This document shows, in pieces, positions 46,388-56,951 of a DNA stretch of 64,000 nucleotides. The stretch comes from Pelomonas sp. Root405 (GTDB taxonomy: Bacteria; Pseudomonadota; Gammaproteobacteria; Burkholderiales; Burkholderiaceae_C). The stretch covers positions 637,860-701,859 of the forward strand of contig NZ_LMDU01000011.1 of assembly GCF_001425165.1 (NCBI RefSeq). Direction: 5' to 3'. Position 1 is the stretch's first letter, and every line of letters starts with the position of its first letter. The translations under genes and the position numbers were made by a program. The notes below the pieces were generated by a model. It saw only the letters and a list, made by a program, of their open reading frames with translations, did not search any database and had not been told where the DNA came from.

Positions 46388-47464
46388 CTAGCTGAAGCGA
46401 TGGATTGTGGTGCTGCGGAACACCTCGCCCGGCCTCAGCACCGTGGAGGGCCAGTCGGTGCCGGCGTCGTGGTGCGGCGAGTCCGGGTTGTGCTGAGTCT
46501 CCAGGCACAGGCCGTCGCCCTGGCGGTAGATGCGCCCCTCGGGGCCGACCAGGCTGCCGTCGAGGAAGTTGCCGGAATAGAACTGGATCGCCGGCTCGCT
46601 GGTCAGGATGTCCATGCGGCGTCCGGAATACGGGTCTTCCAGAGTCGCGGCGGGACGCAGGCCGTCGGCGTCCAGGGCGCCGTCGAGCAGCCAGTTGTGG
46701 TCATAGCCCTTGCCGAACAGCAGTTGCGGATGGGCCTTGCGGATGCGCGCGACGATAGCGGTCGATTGGCGGAAGTCGAAGGGCGTGCCTTCCACCGGCG
46801 CATGACGTTGCGGAATCAGATGCGCGTCGACCTCGCTGTACCGCGAAGCCGGAATCGTCAGCCGGTGGCGCAGGACGCTGCCGTCGCCGGCGAGATTGAA
46901 GTAGTCGTGATGAGTCAGGTTGACGACGGTGGCGCGGTCGGTCGTGGCCCGGTAGTCGATGCGCCAGCTGTTGTCGGCAGCGCTCAGCGAGTAGCGCACG
47001 CTGACCTGCAGCTCACCTGGGAAGCCTTGCTCGCCATGCGGACTGGTGAGGTTCAAGACCAGCGCCGCGGCCTCGCCAGGCAGGAGATCGGGCGGCTCGA
47101 CGGGCGCGGCCGTCCAGAGCCGGTGGCCGAATCCCTCCGTGCCACCGTGCAGGCAGTTGGGGCCGTCGTTGCGGGCGAGCGTGTGGGTCTGGCCGTCCAG
47201 CTCGAAGCTGGCGCCCGCGATGCGGTTGCCGTAACGGCCGACGATGATGCCGAAGGAAGGGTTGCGGTGGACGTAGTCGCCGAGGTTGTCGAAGCCCAGC
47301 ACCACATTGCCAGCCTGGCCCTGCTTGTCCGGCACCCACAGGCCGGTGACGATGCCGCCCAGCGTGATGGCCGTCAGCTTCAGGCCCAGGCCGTTGTCCA
47401 GCGTGTATTCATGGACGACGCGGCCATCGGGCAGCTGCCCGTATTCGACGCACCGAACGCTCAT
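46388..47464 (-). CDS. galM: Aldose 1-epimerase
   Basis: A 358-residue mutarotase of the GalM type. NPSFGIIVGRYGNRIAGASFELDG, HGGTEGFGHRLW, ATVVNLTHHDYFNLAGDGSVLRHRL and GYDHNWLLDG hold the usual His and Glu/Asp residues; LCLETQHNPDSPHH is the C-terminal active-site end. It interconverts alpha and beta pyranoses and so feeds the sugar dehydrogenase. Its start overlaps the SDR gene stop (ATGA). Confidence 0.94.
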   Translation of the reverse strand: MSVRCVEYGQLPDGRVVHEYTLDNGLGLKLTAITLGGIVTGLWVPDKQGQAGNVVLGFDNLGDYVHRNPSFGIIVGRYGNRIAGASFELDGQTHTLARNDGPNCLHGGTEGFGHRLWTAAPVEPPDLLPGEAAALVLNLTSPHGEQGFPGELQVSVRYSLSAADNSWRIDYRATTDRATVVNLTHHDYFNLAGDGSVLRHRLTIPASRYSEVDAHLIPQRHAPVEGTPFDFRQSTAIVARIRKAHPQLLFGKGYDHNWLLDGALDADGLRPAATLEDPYSGRRMDILTSEPAIQFYSGNFLDGSLVGPEGRIYRQGDGLCLETQHNPDSPHHDAGTDWPSTVLRPGEVFRSTTIHRFS

Positions 47465-48225
47465 GCCCAGCCGCCGTCGACGATGAAGTCCTGCGCCGTG
47501 CACATGGCGCTGTCGTCCGCCGCGAGAAACAGCGCCATCGCAGCGATGTGCTGCGGCATCAGCGGCTCGTTGATGCACTGGCCCTTGGCGATCTCCTGCT
47601 TGGTCTCTTCAGTGACCCAGAGCTTCAACTGCTTTTCGGTCATGACCCAGCCCGGCACCAGCGTGTTGACGCGGATCTTGTGCGGCCCGAAGTCCCGCGC
47701 CAGGCAACGCGTGAGGCCCTGCGCCGCGGCCTTGCTGGCCGTGTACGCCGGCATGCCGCCCTGCTTGAGCATCCAGCTGATGGAGCCGAAGTTGATGATG
47801 CTGCCGCCACCGGCTGCCTTCATGTCGGGCAGCACGGCCTGGGCGGTGAAGAACTGGTGCTTGATGTTGACGGCGACGCTGGCGTCCCAGAACTCCGGGG
47901 TGGTGTCTTCGACGGCGTGGCGCTTGTCGTTGGCGGCGTTGTTGAGCAGCACCGTGAAGGGGCCGCTGCGTTGGCGCAGCGCGGCGATCGCCCCGCGCAG
48001 GGACTCGACGTTGGACAGGTCGGCCGCCATGAACTGCGGCGCATGGCGCGCGCCTGCCAGCCGGTCGGCCAAAGCCTTGCCTTCCTCGGCGGCCAGGTCG
48101 ATGAAGGCCACCTTGGCGCCCTGCTCGGCAAAGCTCTCCACCAGGGTTTCGCCAATGCCGGTGGCCCCGCCAGTGATCAGGACGCTGCGGTCCTGGAGGC
48201 TGGGGTAGCGGGCGTAAGAACTCAT
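47461..48225 (-). CDS. Short-chain dehydrogenase, likely L-arabinose 1-dehydrogenase
   Basis: A 254-residue classical SDR. TGGATGIG is the cofactor motif, LLNNAAND the Asn region, NFGSISWM the Ser, and YTASK the Tyr-x-x-x-Lys pair. It resembles sugar 1-dehydrogenases that make lactones (arabinose, xylose, rhamnose, galactose). With the lactonase and the downstream dehydratase on the other strand, L-arabinose is the most likely substrate, though D-xylose or D-galactose cannot be excluded. It is the first gene of the minus-strand operon and shares a divergent promoter region with the plus-strand operon. Confidence 0.88.
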   Translation of the reverse strand: MSSYARYPSLQDRSVLITGGATGIGETLVESFAEQGAKVAFIDLAAEEGKALADRLAGARHAPQFMAADLSNVESLRGAIAALRQRSGPFTVLLNNAANDKRHAVEDTTPEFWDASVAVNIKHQFFTAQAVLPDMKAAGGGSIINFGSISWMLKQGGMPAYTASKAAAQGLTRCLARDFGPHKIRVNTLVPGWVMTEKQLKLWVTEETKQEIAKGQCINEPLMPQHIAAMALFLAADDSAMCTAQDFIVDGGWA

Positions 48226-48283
48226 CGGTCGGTCTCCTGCAGCATCCGGCCCGGCTGCATTGGCCAGGCGATGCGGGAATTAT

Positions 48284-48359
48284 TAGTCATACTTTTTTGT
48301 TTGCAAAGGCAGCAGTTTTCGGGTTAACCCCGATGATCAACGATAAATAGTCATACTTT
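48284..48359. promoter_or_regulatory. Paired TAGTCATACTTT repeats in the divergent arabinose promoter
   Basis: A perfect 12-base direct repeat, TAGTCATACTTT, occurs at 48284-48295 and 48348-48359. The two copies are 64 bases apart, about six helical turns, in an AT-rich part of the divergent intergenic stretch 48226-48446. It sits between the SDR gene (minus) and the dehydratase gene (plus). A likely binder is the GntR/FadR-type protein encoded at the cluster end. The two promoters must lie here. Confidence 0.65.
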
Positions 48360-48446
48360 AATGAGCGCCATGCCGGCGATGACAGCTGGCCGTGCGCCGC
48401 CCGCCGGTGCTTGATCCAACTTCCCACAGAGACAAGGGACCGCATC

Positions 48447-49385
48447 ATGAGCGCCTCCGCCACCGCCTTCGCACGACCTTACCGCGGCGTCTTCCCCGTC
48501 GTTCCGACCATCTTCAACGCCGACGGCACGCTGGACGTTCCCGGCCAGCTGCGCTGCGTGGATTTCATGATCGACGCGGGTTCCACCGGCCTGTGCATCC
48601 TGGCCAACTTCTCCGAGCAGTTCGTGCTGTCGGACGCCGAGCGCGAGACGCTGACGCGAGCGATCCTGGAACACGTCGCCGGCCGCGTGCCGGTCATCGT
48701 CACGACGACGCACTACTCGACGCAGATCTGCATCGAGCGCAGCCAGCTCGCGCAATCGCTCGGCGCGGCCATGGTCATGGTCATGCCGCCGTATCACGGC
48801 GCCACCTTCCGCGTGTCGGAAGGCCAGATCGAGAGCTTCTACCAGCGCCTGTCCGACGCCATTCAGATTCCGATCATGATCCAGGACGCCCCGGTGGCCG
48901 GCACGCCGCTGTCGGTGCCGCTGCTGGCGCGGATGGCTACAACGATCGCCAACGTGAAGTACTTCAAGCTGGAGATGCCGCAGGCTGCCAGCAAGATGCG
49001 CGAGCTGATCCGCGTCGGCGGCGCGGCCATCGAAGGCCCGTGGGACGGCGAGGAAGCCATCACGCTGCTGGCCGACCTGGACGCCGGCGCCACCGGCGCA
49101 ATGACGGGCGGCGGCTTCCCCGACGGCATCCGGCTCATCTTCGACGCCTTCCACCGCGGCGATCGTGAAGAGGCCGTCGTCCAGTACGGCCGCTGGCTGC
49201 CGCTGATCAACTACGAGAACCGCCAGGGCGGCATCCTGACCGCCAAGGCGCTGATGAAGGAAGGCGGCGTCATCAAGAGCGACGCGCCGCGCCATCCCTT
49301 CCCCGAGATGAGCCCCGAGGTGCGCGCCGGCCTGCTCGATGCCGCAAGACGCCTCGATCCCCTGGTCCTTCGCTGGGGCAACTGA
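48447..49385 (+). CDS. DHDPS-family L-2-keto-3-deoxyarabonate dehydratase
   Basis: A 312-residue TIM-barrel aldolase/dehydratase of the dihydrodipicolinate synthase family. GVFPVVPTIFNADG begins the barrel, FSEQFVLSDAE and PPYHGATF follow, and VKYFKLEM has the Schiff-base Lys. Members of this type next to arabinose genes dehydrate L-2-keto-3-deoxyarabonate to alpha-ketoglutaric semialdehyde. It heads the plus-strand operon. AAGGGA precedes the ATG. The stop overlaps the next start (TGATG). Confidence 0.85.
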   Translation: MSASATAFARPYRGVFPVVPTIFNADGTLDVPGQLRCVDFMIDAGSTGLCILANFSEQFVLSDAERETLTRAILEHVAGRVPVIVTTTHYSTQICIERSQLAQSLGAAMVMVMPPYHGATFRVSEGQIESFYQRLSDAIQIPIMIQDAPVAGTPLSVPLLARMATTIANVKYFKLEMPQAASKMRELIRVGGAAIEGPWDGEEAITLLADLDAGATGAMTGGGFPDGIRLIFDAFHRGDREEAVVQYGRWLPLINYENRQGGILTAKALMKEGGVIKSDAPRHPFPEMSPEVRAGLLDAARRLDPLVLRWGN

Positions 49386-50311
49386 TGCGGGCGCTGTTCG
49401 CGGCGCTGCTGGCCCTGTGCCTGGCCGTACCCGCGAGCGCCGTCGAGCCGCAAGGCGACACGGGCGCGCATGACCCCACGCTGCTGATCCAGGGCGACCA
49501 CTGGTTCGTCTTCACGACCGGCAAGGGCGTGCAGCGGCTGGAGTCGACCGACCAGGGCAAGACCTGGCGTCGCCTGGCGCCGGTGTTCACGCAGGCGCCT
49601 GCCTGGTGGGCCGAGGCCGTGCCCGCGCACAAGGGCGTGGACGTCTGGGCGCCCAAGGTCTTCCAGCACCGGGGCCGCACCTGGCTGCTGTACTCCATCT
49701 CCACCTTCGGCAAGAACCGCTCGGCCATCGGCCTGGCCAGCAGCGACAAGCCCGACGGCGGCGAATGGCGCGACGACGGCCTGGTGGTGGCCAGCACGGC
49801 GACGGACAACTTCAACGCCATCGATCCCGACCTCTTTGTCGAGGGCGACGGCAAGCTGTGGATGAGCTACGGCTCGTTCTGGGGTGGCCTGCGCCTGACC
49901 GAGCTGAGCGCGGCGACCCTGCACCCCATCGGCAGCACGCGCTTCATTGCCCGCAGCCCCGCCATCGAGGCGCCCACCATTCAGCGCCGCGGCGACTGGG
50001 TCTACTTGTTCGCTTCCTATGACCTGTGCTGCAAGGGCGCCGACAGTACGTACAACGTCCGCGTGGGTCGCGCCCGCAGCGTGACGGGGCCCTACCTCGA
50101 CCGAGACGGCAAGGACCTGATGGACGCCGGCGGGACCCAGGTGCTCGCCGCAAGCGGCGCGCGCTGGAAGGGACCGGGCCACCAGGACGTCGTCGGCGAC
50201 TGGCTGGTCCACCACGCCTACGACACCACGCGTGGCGGCAAGCCGCATCTGCGCTTCAAGCGCCTCGCCTGGTCCGACGACGGCTGGCCCGTGGTCGCAC
50301 AAGAAGAATGA
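49385..50311 (+). CDS. Exported GH43 endo-arabinanase-like enzyme
   Basis: A 308-residue protein with a signal peptide (about residues 1-19) and the five-bladed GH43 fold. Catalytic candidates are Asp30 (GAHDPTLL), the Asp in NAIDPDLF (pKa modulator) and the Glu in RSPAIEAPTI. The pattern is that of subfamilies of arabinan endo-1,5-alpha-L-arabinosidase. It should cut arabinan outside the cytoplasm (periplasm or outside) to oligosaccharides that the ABC transporter then imports. Confidence 0.88.
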   Translation: MRALFAALLALCLAVPASAVEPQGDTGAHDPTLLIQGDHWFVFTTGKGVQRLESTDQGKTWRRLAPVFTQAPAWWAEAVPAHKGVDVWAPKVFQHRGRTWLLYSISTFGKNRSAIGLASSDKPDGGEWRDDGLVVASTATDNFNAIDPDLFVEGDGKLWMSYGSFWGGLRLTELSAATLHPIGSTRFIARSPAIEAPTIQRRGDWVYLFASYDLCCKGADSTYNVRVGRARSVTGPYLDRDGKDLMDAGGTQVLAASGARWKGPGHQDVVGDWLVHHAYDTTRGGKPHLRFKRLAWSDDGWPVVAQEE

Positions 50312-50327
50312 ACCGGAGACGAGCACC

Positions 50328-51415
<1,088 letters not shown>

Positions 51416-51419
<4 letters not shown>

Positions 51420-52306
51420 GCGCTGCCGTCGGGCTGCGCGCCTCGCGCCCGGCCTATGCCCTCTTTGTGCTGCCTTTCGTGGCGCTGTACGTGCTGATGC
51501 TGCTGTGGCCGCTCGCCAAGGGCGTGTGGACCAGCTTCCACGATCACGACCTGCTGTCCGACGACAGCTTCTGGATCGGCCTGGCCAACTACAAGGAGCT
51601 GTGGAGCGACGAGGTCTTCCATGAAGTCGTGTGGAACACCATCCGCTTCGTCGCGATCAGCACGCCCATCTTCGTCATCCTGTCGCTGATGCTCGCCATC
51701 GCTCTGAACCGCCCTGGCAGGCTGGCCACCTTCCTGCGCGCCACCTTCTTCTGCGCGTCGGTCTTCTCCGTCACGCTGATCACGCTGGTCTGGAAGCTGG
51801 CCCTGATGCCCGAACGCGGCCTCATCGCCCAGGCATTCCAGGCACTCGGCATCCCCGAGCTGCCGCTGCTGACCAGCGACGCCTTTGCGCTGACCACCAT
51901 CGCCCTCGTCACCGTCTGGTGGATCATCGGATTGCCGATGATCCTGTTCCTGTCGGCACTGCAGCAGATCCCGTCGGACATCTACGAGGCCGCCGCGCTG
52001 GACAACACGCCGCGCTGGCGCGTGCTGACGCACATCACGCTGCCGAGCCTGAAACGCGCCATCGTGCTGGTGGCTCTGATCGAGGTTATTCGCCAGTTCC
52101 AGGTCTTCCCGCAGATCATGCTGATGACCAACGGCGGGCCCAACAACACCACGCGGTCCATCGTGCAGTTCACCTACGAGCAGGCCTTCATGCAGCTCTC
52201 GCTAGGCTATGCGACCGCCGCCTCGCAGGTGCTGCTGGCCATCATGCTCATCGGCGTCTCCACCCAGCTCTGGCTGGAGCGTGATCGCAAGGGAGCCGCG
52301 CGATGA
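51416..52306 (+). CDS. Sugar ABC transporter permease (MalF/UgpA type)
   Basis: A 296-residue inner-membrane protein with six predicted helices, starting ALFVLPFVALYVLMLLW. The EAA loop is present (YEAAALDNTPRWRVLTHITLPSL), where it contacts the ATPase. It overlaps its neighbours by four bases on both sides. Confidence 0.93.
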
Positions 52307-53136
52307 ATCCTTTGCTCAGACGCGGTTGGTTCGACCGCTTCGTGATGGTCGCGCTCACGCTGCTGGCGCTGGTCTGGATGGCGCCGCTGCTGTGGGTTCT
52401 GGCCCTGTCCTTCAAGCCCAACGACTTCCTGCTGCGGCACACCGACGTGTTCCTCGCGCCGCCCTACACGCTGGCCAACTACCTGGACATCCTGCAGACC
52501 TCGCAGGTGTTCCGCTGGCTGGGCAACAGTGCCCTCGTCGCGCTGCTGCAGACGGTGGGCGTGCTGGTGCTGTCGTCGCTGGCCGGCTATGGCTTCGCGC
52601 GCTGCGAGTTCCCGGGGCGCAAGTGGCTGTTCGCGCTGGTCATGTTCGGCCTGGCCGTGCCAGCGCAGTCGGTCTTCATCCCGCTGCACCGGCTGTTCTC
52701 CGAGTGGAACCTGCAGAACACCATCGCTGGCCTGGCGTTGCCGGGCTTGGCCGCGCCGTTTGGTGTCTACCTGATGACGCAGTACTTCAAGGCCATCCCG
52801 GCCGAGCTCGAAGAGGCGGCGATGCTGGACAACGCATCGCGCTTCAAGACCTTCCTGACCATCATCCTGCCGCTGACCTTGCCGGCACAGGCGACGCTCG
52901 GCATCTTCACCTTCCTGGCCTGCTGGAACGACTACCTGTGGCCGCTGGTCATCGCGACGCAACCAGACATGTACACGCTGACGCGTGGCCTGGCCTCCAC
53001 GCAGACCAATTTCGCGCAGTCGGAAGGGCTGGGCTTCCTCATGGCGCAGGCCGTGTTCGCCGGCGTGCCCGCACTGATGCTGTATCTGTTCTTCCAACGC
53101 CATCTGGTGACGGCCGTCGCGGGGACGGGCAAGTGA
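52303..53136 (+). CDS. Sugar ABC transporter permease (MalG/UgpE type)
   Basis: A 277-residue inner-membrane protein with six predicted helices. The EAA motif is ELEEAAMLDNASRFKTFLTIILPL. It pairs with the preceding permease. The stop codon overlaps the binding-protein start. Confidence 0.93.
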   Translation: MNPLLRRGWFDRFVMVALTLLALVWMAPLLWVLALSFKPNDFLLRHTDVFLAPPYTLANYLDILQTSQVFRWLGNSALVALLQTVGVLVLSSLAGYGFARCEFPGRKWLFALVMFGLAVPAQSVFIPLHRLFSEWNLQNTIAGLALPGLAAPFGVYLMTQYFKAIPAELEEAAMLDNASRFKTFLTIILPLTLPAQATLGIFTFLACWNDYLWPLVIATQPDMYTLTRGLASTQTNFAQSEGLGFLMAQAVFAGVPALMLYLFFQRHLVTAVAGTGK

Positions 53137-54467
53137 TGAAGCGCCTGCTGATCTGTTTGACCGCCGCGCTGCTCGCCGCCTGCGGCGCCCGCACGCCTGA
53201 CGCCGGCAAGACCGAGATCACGCTGATGCGCTTCTTCGGCAGCTGCGAGTCGCAGTTCGGCCAGGTGGCGAAGGTGTCCGATGGCATCGGCGAGTGCGGC
53301 ATCGTCACCGCGCTGGTCAACGAGTTCAATGCGACCAACCCCGACGGCATCGTCGTGCGCACCCAGATCGGCGAGTGGGGACCGTACTACGACCAGCTGA
53401 CTGCGCGGCTTGTGTCCAAGGACATCCCGACCGTGGCCGTCATGCACGAGTCCGCACTCGGAGACTATGTGCGCCGCAAGCTGGTGCTGCCGCTGGACGA
53501 CGATTTCCAGCGCATCGGCATCCCCGTGGATGACTTCACCGAGCATGCGCGCAAGGGCACCACGTTCAACGGCCAGACCTATGCGCTGCCCTTCGACACC
53601 TGGGCCTGGCTGTGGCACATCAACACCCGGCTGATGAAGCAGGCCGCGTTGACCACCGCCGACGGCCAGCCCGTTCTGCCGCGCTCGCCCGACGAACTGC
53701 TGGCGCAGGCACGGCAGTTCAAGCAGAAGACCGGCAAGCCCTACTTCGCCTGGGCCGTGGCCAACGAAACGGCCGCCAACAACCGCACCTTCCAGTCGCT
53801 GATAGCGCAGCAGGGCGCGGCACTGTTCGCGCAAGACGGCAAGAGCATCCACATGCAGCAGCCCGCCGTGACCAAGGCGCTGACGCTGATGCAGACGCTC
53901 TACCGGGAAGGCCATGTGCGGCCCAACCTGGACTACGCCGCCGCCAACCAGGCCTTCCTGAACGGCGAGGCCGGCGTCGTCGTCGTCGGCACCTGGACCA
54001 TCGACCAGTTCCTGCGCGAATCCAGGAAGCCCGACTCCCCGCTGCAGGGTGGATACGCGGTGCGGCCGTTCGCGCAGTTGTACGACAAGCCGGCGGTGTT
54101 CGCCGACGGCCATTCGTGGGCGCTGTTCAAGGGCGGTACGACCGACGCCAAGGGCCACGAGGCCGCCGTGAAGTTCCTGAAGTTTGTCTGGGACCGCAGC
54201 GCCGAGTGGTCGCGCACCGGTCACCTGCCAGTCAGTAAAACCGTGGCGCAGAGCGAGGCTTTCCGTGCCTTGCCGCAGCGCGAGTCGCTGGCCGAGATCA
54301 CGCGCACGGGTGCCTCCATGCCCGGCAACGTGCCCACGCAACGCAACATCGAGCTGCTCATCGGCGAGGACGTGGCCAACCTGCTGCTGTCGGGCAAGCC
54401 GGTGGCGGAGGTTCAGGCCAGCGTCGAGAAGCGCGTCAACAAAGCCCTGCAGAAAGCCCGTCGATGA
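53136..54467 (+). CDS. Sugar ABC transporter binding lipoprotein
   Basis: A 443-residue extracellular solute-binding protein (family 1). The lipobox LAAC has Cys16, giving a lipid-anchored periplasmic protein. The two-lobe pattern includes VRTQIGEWGPYYDQLTARLVS, YALPFDTWAWLWHINTRLM and VGTWTIDQFLRE. It captures the arabino-oligosaccharide or arabinose ligand. It overlaps the preceding permease (TGATG) and the GH51 gene (ATGA), so transport and hydrolysis are coexpressed. Confidence 0.92.
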   Translation: MKRLLICLTAALLAACGARTPDAGKTEITLMRFFGSCESQFGQVAKVSDGIGECGIVTALVNEFNATNPDGIVVRTQIGEWGPYYDQLTARLVSKDIPTVAVMHESALGDYVRRKLVLPLDDDFQRIGIPVDDFTEHARKGTTFNGQTYALPFDTWAWLWHINTRLMKQAALTTADGQPVLPRSPDELLAQARQFKQKTGKPYFAWAVANETAANNRTFQSLIAQQGAALFAQDGKSIHMQQPAVTKALTLMQTLYREGHVRPNLDYAAANQAFLNGEAGVVVVGTWTIDQFLRESRKPDSPLQGGYAVRPFAQLYDKPAVFADGHSWALFKGGTTDAKGHEAAVKFLKFVWDRSAEWSRTGHLPVSKTVAQSEAFRALPQRESLAEITRTGASMPGNVPTQRNIELLIGEDVANLLLSGKPVAEVQASVEKRVNKALQKARR

Positions 54468-56002
54468 TGTTCCAAGCCTCCCTCACCGTCGACCGCGACT
54501 TCGACATCGCCCCGCTGGACCGCCGCCTCTTCGGCGTCTTCGTCGAGCACTTGGGCCGCTGCGTCTACACCGGCATCTACGAGCCAGGCCACCCGACCGC
54601 CGACGAGCAGGGCTTCCGCGGCGACGTCGCAGCGCTGACGCGCGAACTCGGCGCCACCATCGTGCGCTACCCCGGTGGCAACTTCATGTCGGGCTACAAC
54701 TGGGAGGACGGCGTCGGCCCCAAGGACCAGCGCCCGCGCCGGCTCGACCTGGCCTGGTACTCGACCGAGACCAACCAAGTCGGCACGCACGAGTTCATGG
54801 ACTGGTGCCGCCTGGTGGGCATGGAGCCGATGTTCGGCGTCAACCTCGGCACGCGCGGACCGGACGAAGCACGGCACTACCTCGAATACTGCAACCACCC
54901 CGGCGGCACGGCGCTGTCGGACCTGCGGCGCTCGCACGGCGCCGAGGCCCCGCTAAGCGTCAAGTTCTGGTGCCTGGGCAACGAGATGGACGGCCCCTGG
55001 CAGATCTGCCAGAAGACGCCCGACGAGTACGGCCGCATCGCCAAGGAGACGGCCAAGCTGATGCGCATGGTGGACCCGTCCATCGAACTGGCCGCCTGCG
55101 GCTCCTCGGCCCACGACATGCCCACCTACGGCATCTGGGAAGACCGCGTGCTGGAGCACTGCTACGAGCAGGTGGACTACCTGTCGCTGCACAGCTATTT
55201 CGTCAAGCCGCCCATTGGCCAGGCGGCCGATACCAGCACCGAGAGCTACCTGGCGCAGATCGAGACGAATGCGCGCTTCATCCGCGATACGGTGGCGATT
55301 GCCGATTCGGTGGCGGCGCGCAAGCGGTCGAGCAAGCGGCTGATGCTGTCCTTCGACGAGTGGAACGTCTGGTACCGCGCGCGCCATGGCGAGCATCTCA
55401 AGCCGGTCGGCTGGCCCGAGGCGCCGCGCCTGCTGGAGGAGATCTACACGGCGGAAGACGCGCTGCTGATCGGCGGCATGCTGACGATGATGATGAACCA
55501 CGCGGACCGGCTCAAGGTGGCCTGCATGGCGCAGCTGGTCAACGTCATCGGGCCCATCATGACCGAGCCCGGCGGGCCGGCCTGGCGGCAGACGATCTTC
55601 CACCCCTTCGCCCAGGCGGCGCGCTGGGCCCGCGGCCAGGTGTTGCGACCGGTCGTGAAGTCGCCGGGATATGCGAACGCGCTACATGGCGAGGTGCCGT
55701 ATCTCTGCGCCAGCGTCGTGGATGACGCCGCCACGGGGCAGACGGCCGTTTTCCTGCTCAACCGCAGCCTGACGGACGAGATGGACCTGTCCATCACGCT
55801 GCGCGGTCTGGGCAACGCACGGCAGCTCGTGCTGGCCGAGCAACTGCACTCGGCCGACCTGCACGCCACCAACACCGCCGATGCGCCAGACCGCGTGGCG
55901 CCCCAGCCGCTGCCCGATGTGCTCGTCGACGGCGAGCAGCTGCGCGTGCTGCTGAAACCGGCATCGTGGAACGTCATCGTCACCAGGGCCGTCCGCTCAT
56001 GA
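54464..56002 (+). CDS. Intracellular alpha-L-arabinofuranosidase, GH51
   Basis: A 512-residue GH51 enzyme without a signal peptide. The acid/base Glu174 is in LGNEMDGPW, and the nucleophile Glu299 is in SFDEWNVW. Other family marks are GVFVEHLGRCVYTGIYEPGHP, RYPGGNFMSGYNWEDGVGP and SLHSYF. It releases L-arabinose from arabino-oligosaccharides after import. It overlaps the binding lipoprotein and the next GH43 gene by four bases. Confidence 0.95.
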   Translation: MMFQASLTVDRDFDIAPLDRRLFGVFVEHLGRCVYTGIYEPGHPTADEQGFRGDVAALTRELGATIVRYPGGNFMSGYNWEDGVGPKDQRPRRLDLAWYSTETNQVGTHEFMDWCRLVGMEPMFGVNLGTRGPDEARHYLEYCNHPGGTALSDLRRSHGAEAPLSVKFWCLGNEMDGPWQICQKTPDEYGRIAKETAKLMRMVDPSIELAACGSSAHDMPTYGIWEDRVLEHCYEQVDYLSLHSYFVKPPIGQAADTSTESYLAQIETNARFIRDTVAIADSVAARKRSSKRLMLSFDEWNVWYRARHGEHLKPVGWPEAPRLLEEIYTAEDALLIGGMLTMMMNHADRLKVACMAQLVNVIGPIMTEPGGPAWRQTIFHPFAQAARWARGQVLRPVVKSPGYANALHGEVPYLCASVVDDAATGQTAVFLLNRSLTDEMDLSITLRGLGNARQLVLAEQLHSADLHATNTADAPDRVAPQPLPDVLVDGEQLRVLLKPASWNVIVTRAVRS

Positions 56003-56943
56003 GCAACGCCTGGCACAACCCCGTCGTCGAGCAGCGCGCCGACCCGCACCTGACGCTGGTCGACGCCCGCTACTGGTTCACCGCGTCGGTGCCACGCTAC
56101 GACGCCATCGAGATCCGCACCGCCGACAGCATCGCCGGCCTCGCGGGCGCACCCACGAAAGTGATCTGGCGGGCACATGACAGCGGTCCGATGAGCTTTC
56201 ATGTCTGGGCTCCGGAGCTGCACCGCATTGACGGGCGCTGGTATGTCTACTTCGCCGCCAGCGAGCGCGACGACATCTGGAAGCTGCGCATGTATGTCCT
56301 CGAATGCTCGGGGCAGGATCCGATGACGGACCCGTGGATCGAACGAGGCCAGATCCTCACGCCGGAAGAAGGCTTCTCGCTGGACGCGACGCCCTTCGAG
56401 CACAACGGGCGTCGCTACCTCTGCTGGGCGCAAAAGAGCCCGCCGACCGAAAGCAATCTCTACCTCGCCGAGATGGCCAACCCGTGGACCTTGAAGACGG
56501 AGCCGGTCGTCATCACGCGGCCCGACCTGGCCTGGGAGCGAATCGGCTTCTGCGTCAACGAGGGCCCCGCGCCGCTCAAGCGCCACGGCCGCATCTTCAT
56601 CGCCTACTCGGCCGCCGCGACCGATGCCAACTACTGCATGGGTCTGCTGTGGGCCGACGAGCACGCTGACCTGCTCGACCCTGCGAGCTGGCACAAGTCG
56701 CCCACGCCGGTGTTCTGCACGCACGAGCCGGTCAGCCAGTTCGGCCCCGGCCACAACAGCTTCACGACAACGCCCGACGGCAAGACCGATCTGCTGGTTT
56801 ATCACGCGCGGAGCTACCGTGCCATCGTCGGCGACCCGCTGAACGATCCCAACCGCCATGCACGCGTACAGGCCTTCGGCTGGCGCGCGGACGGCTTCCC
56901 CGATTTCGGCACGCCGGTCGCCGACGGCCCCTATTCCCTCTGA
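55999..56943 (+). CDS. Intracellular GH43 glycosidase, likely exo-alpha-L-arabinofuranosidase
   Basis: A 314-residue GH43 protein without a signal peptide. The three acidic residues are Asp in EQRADPHLTL, Asp in FSLDATPFEHNG and Glu in CVNEGPAP. WAPELHRIDGRWYVYFAAS is a typical blade. Subfamilies of this pattern cut alpha-1,5-arabino-oligosaccharides from the end. It overlaps the GH51 gene. Confidence 0.88.
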   Translation: MSNAWHNPVVEQRADPHLTLVDARYWFTASVPRYDAIEIRTADSIAGLAGAPTKVIWRAHDSGPMSFHVWAPELHRIDGRWYVYFAASERDDIWKLRMYVLECSGQDPMTDPWIERGQILTPEEGFSLDATPFEHNGRRYLCWAQKSPPTESNLYLAEMANPWTLKTEPVVITRPDLAWERIGFCVNEGPAPLKRHGRIFIAYSAAATDANYCMGLLWADEHADLLDPASWHKSPTPVFCTHEPVSQFGPGHNSFTTTPDGKTDLLVYHARSYRAIVGDPLNDPNRHARVQAFGWRADGFPDFGTPVADGPYSL

Positions 56944-56951
56944 GGAACAAC

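Noticed and set aside
45971..48208. Plus-strand open frame of 745 codons across the lactonase, thioesterase, epimerase and SDR genes
   Set aside because: It is antisense to four recognisable genes with overlapping starts and stops; it is not a coding region.
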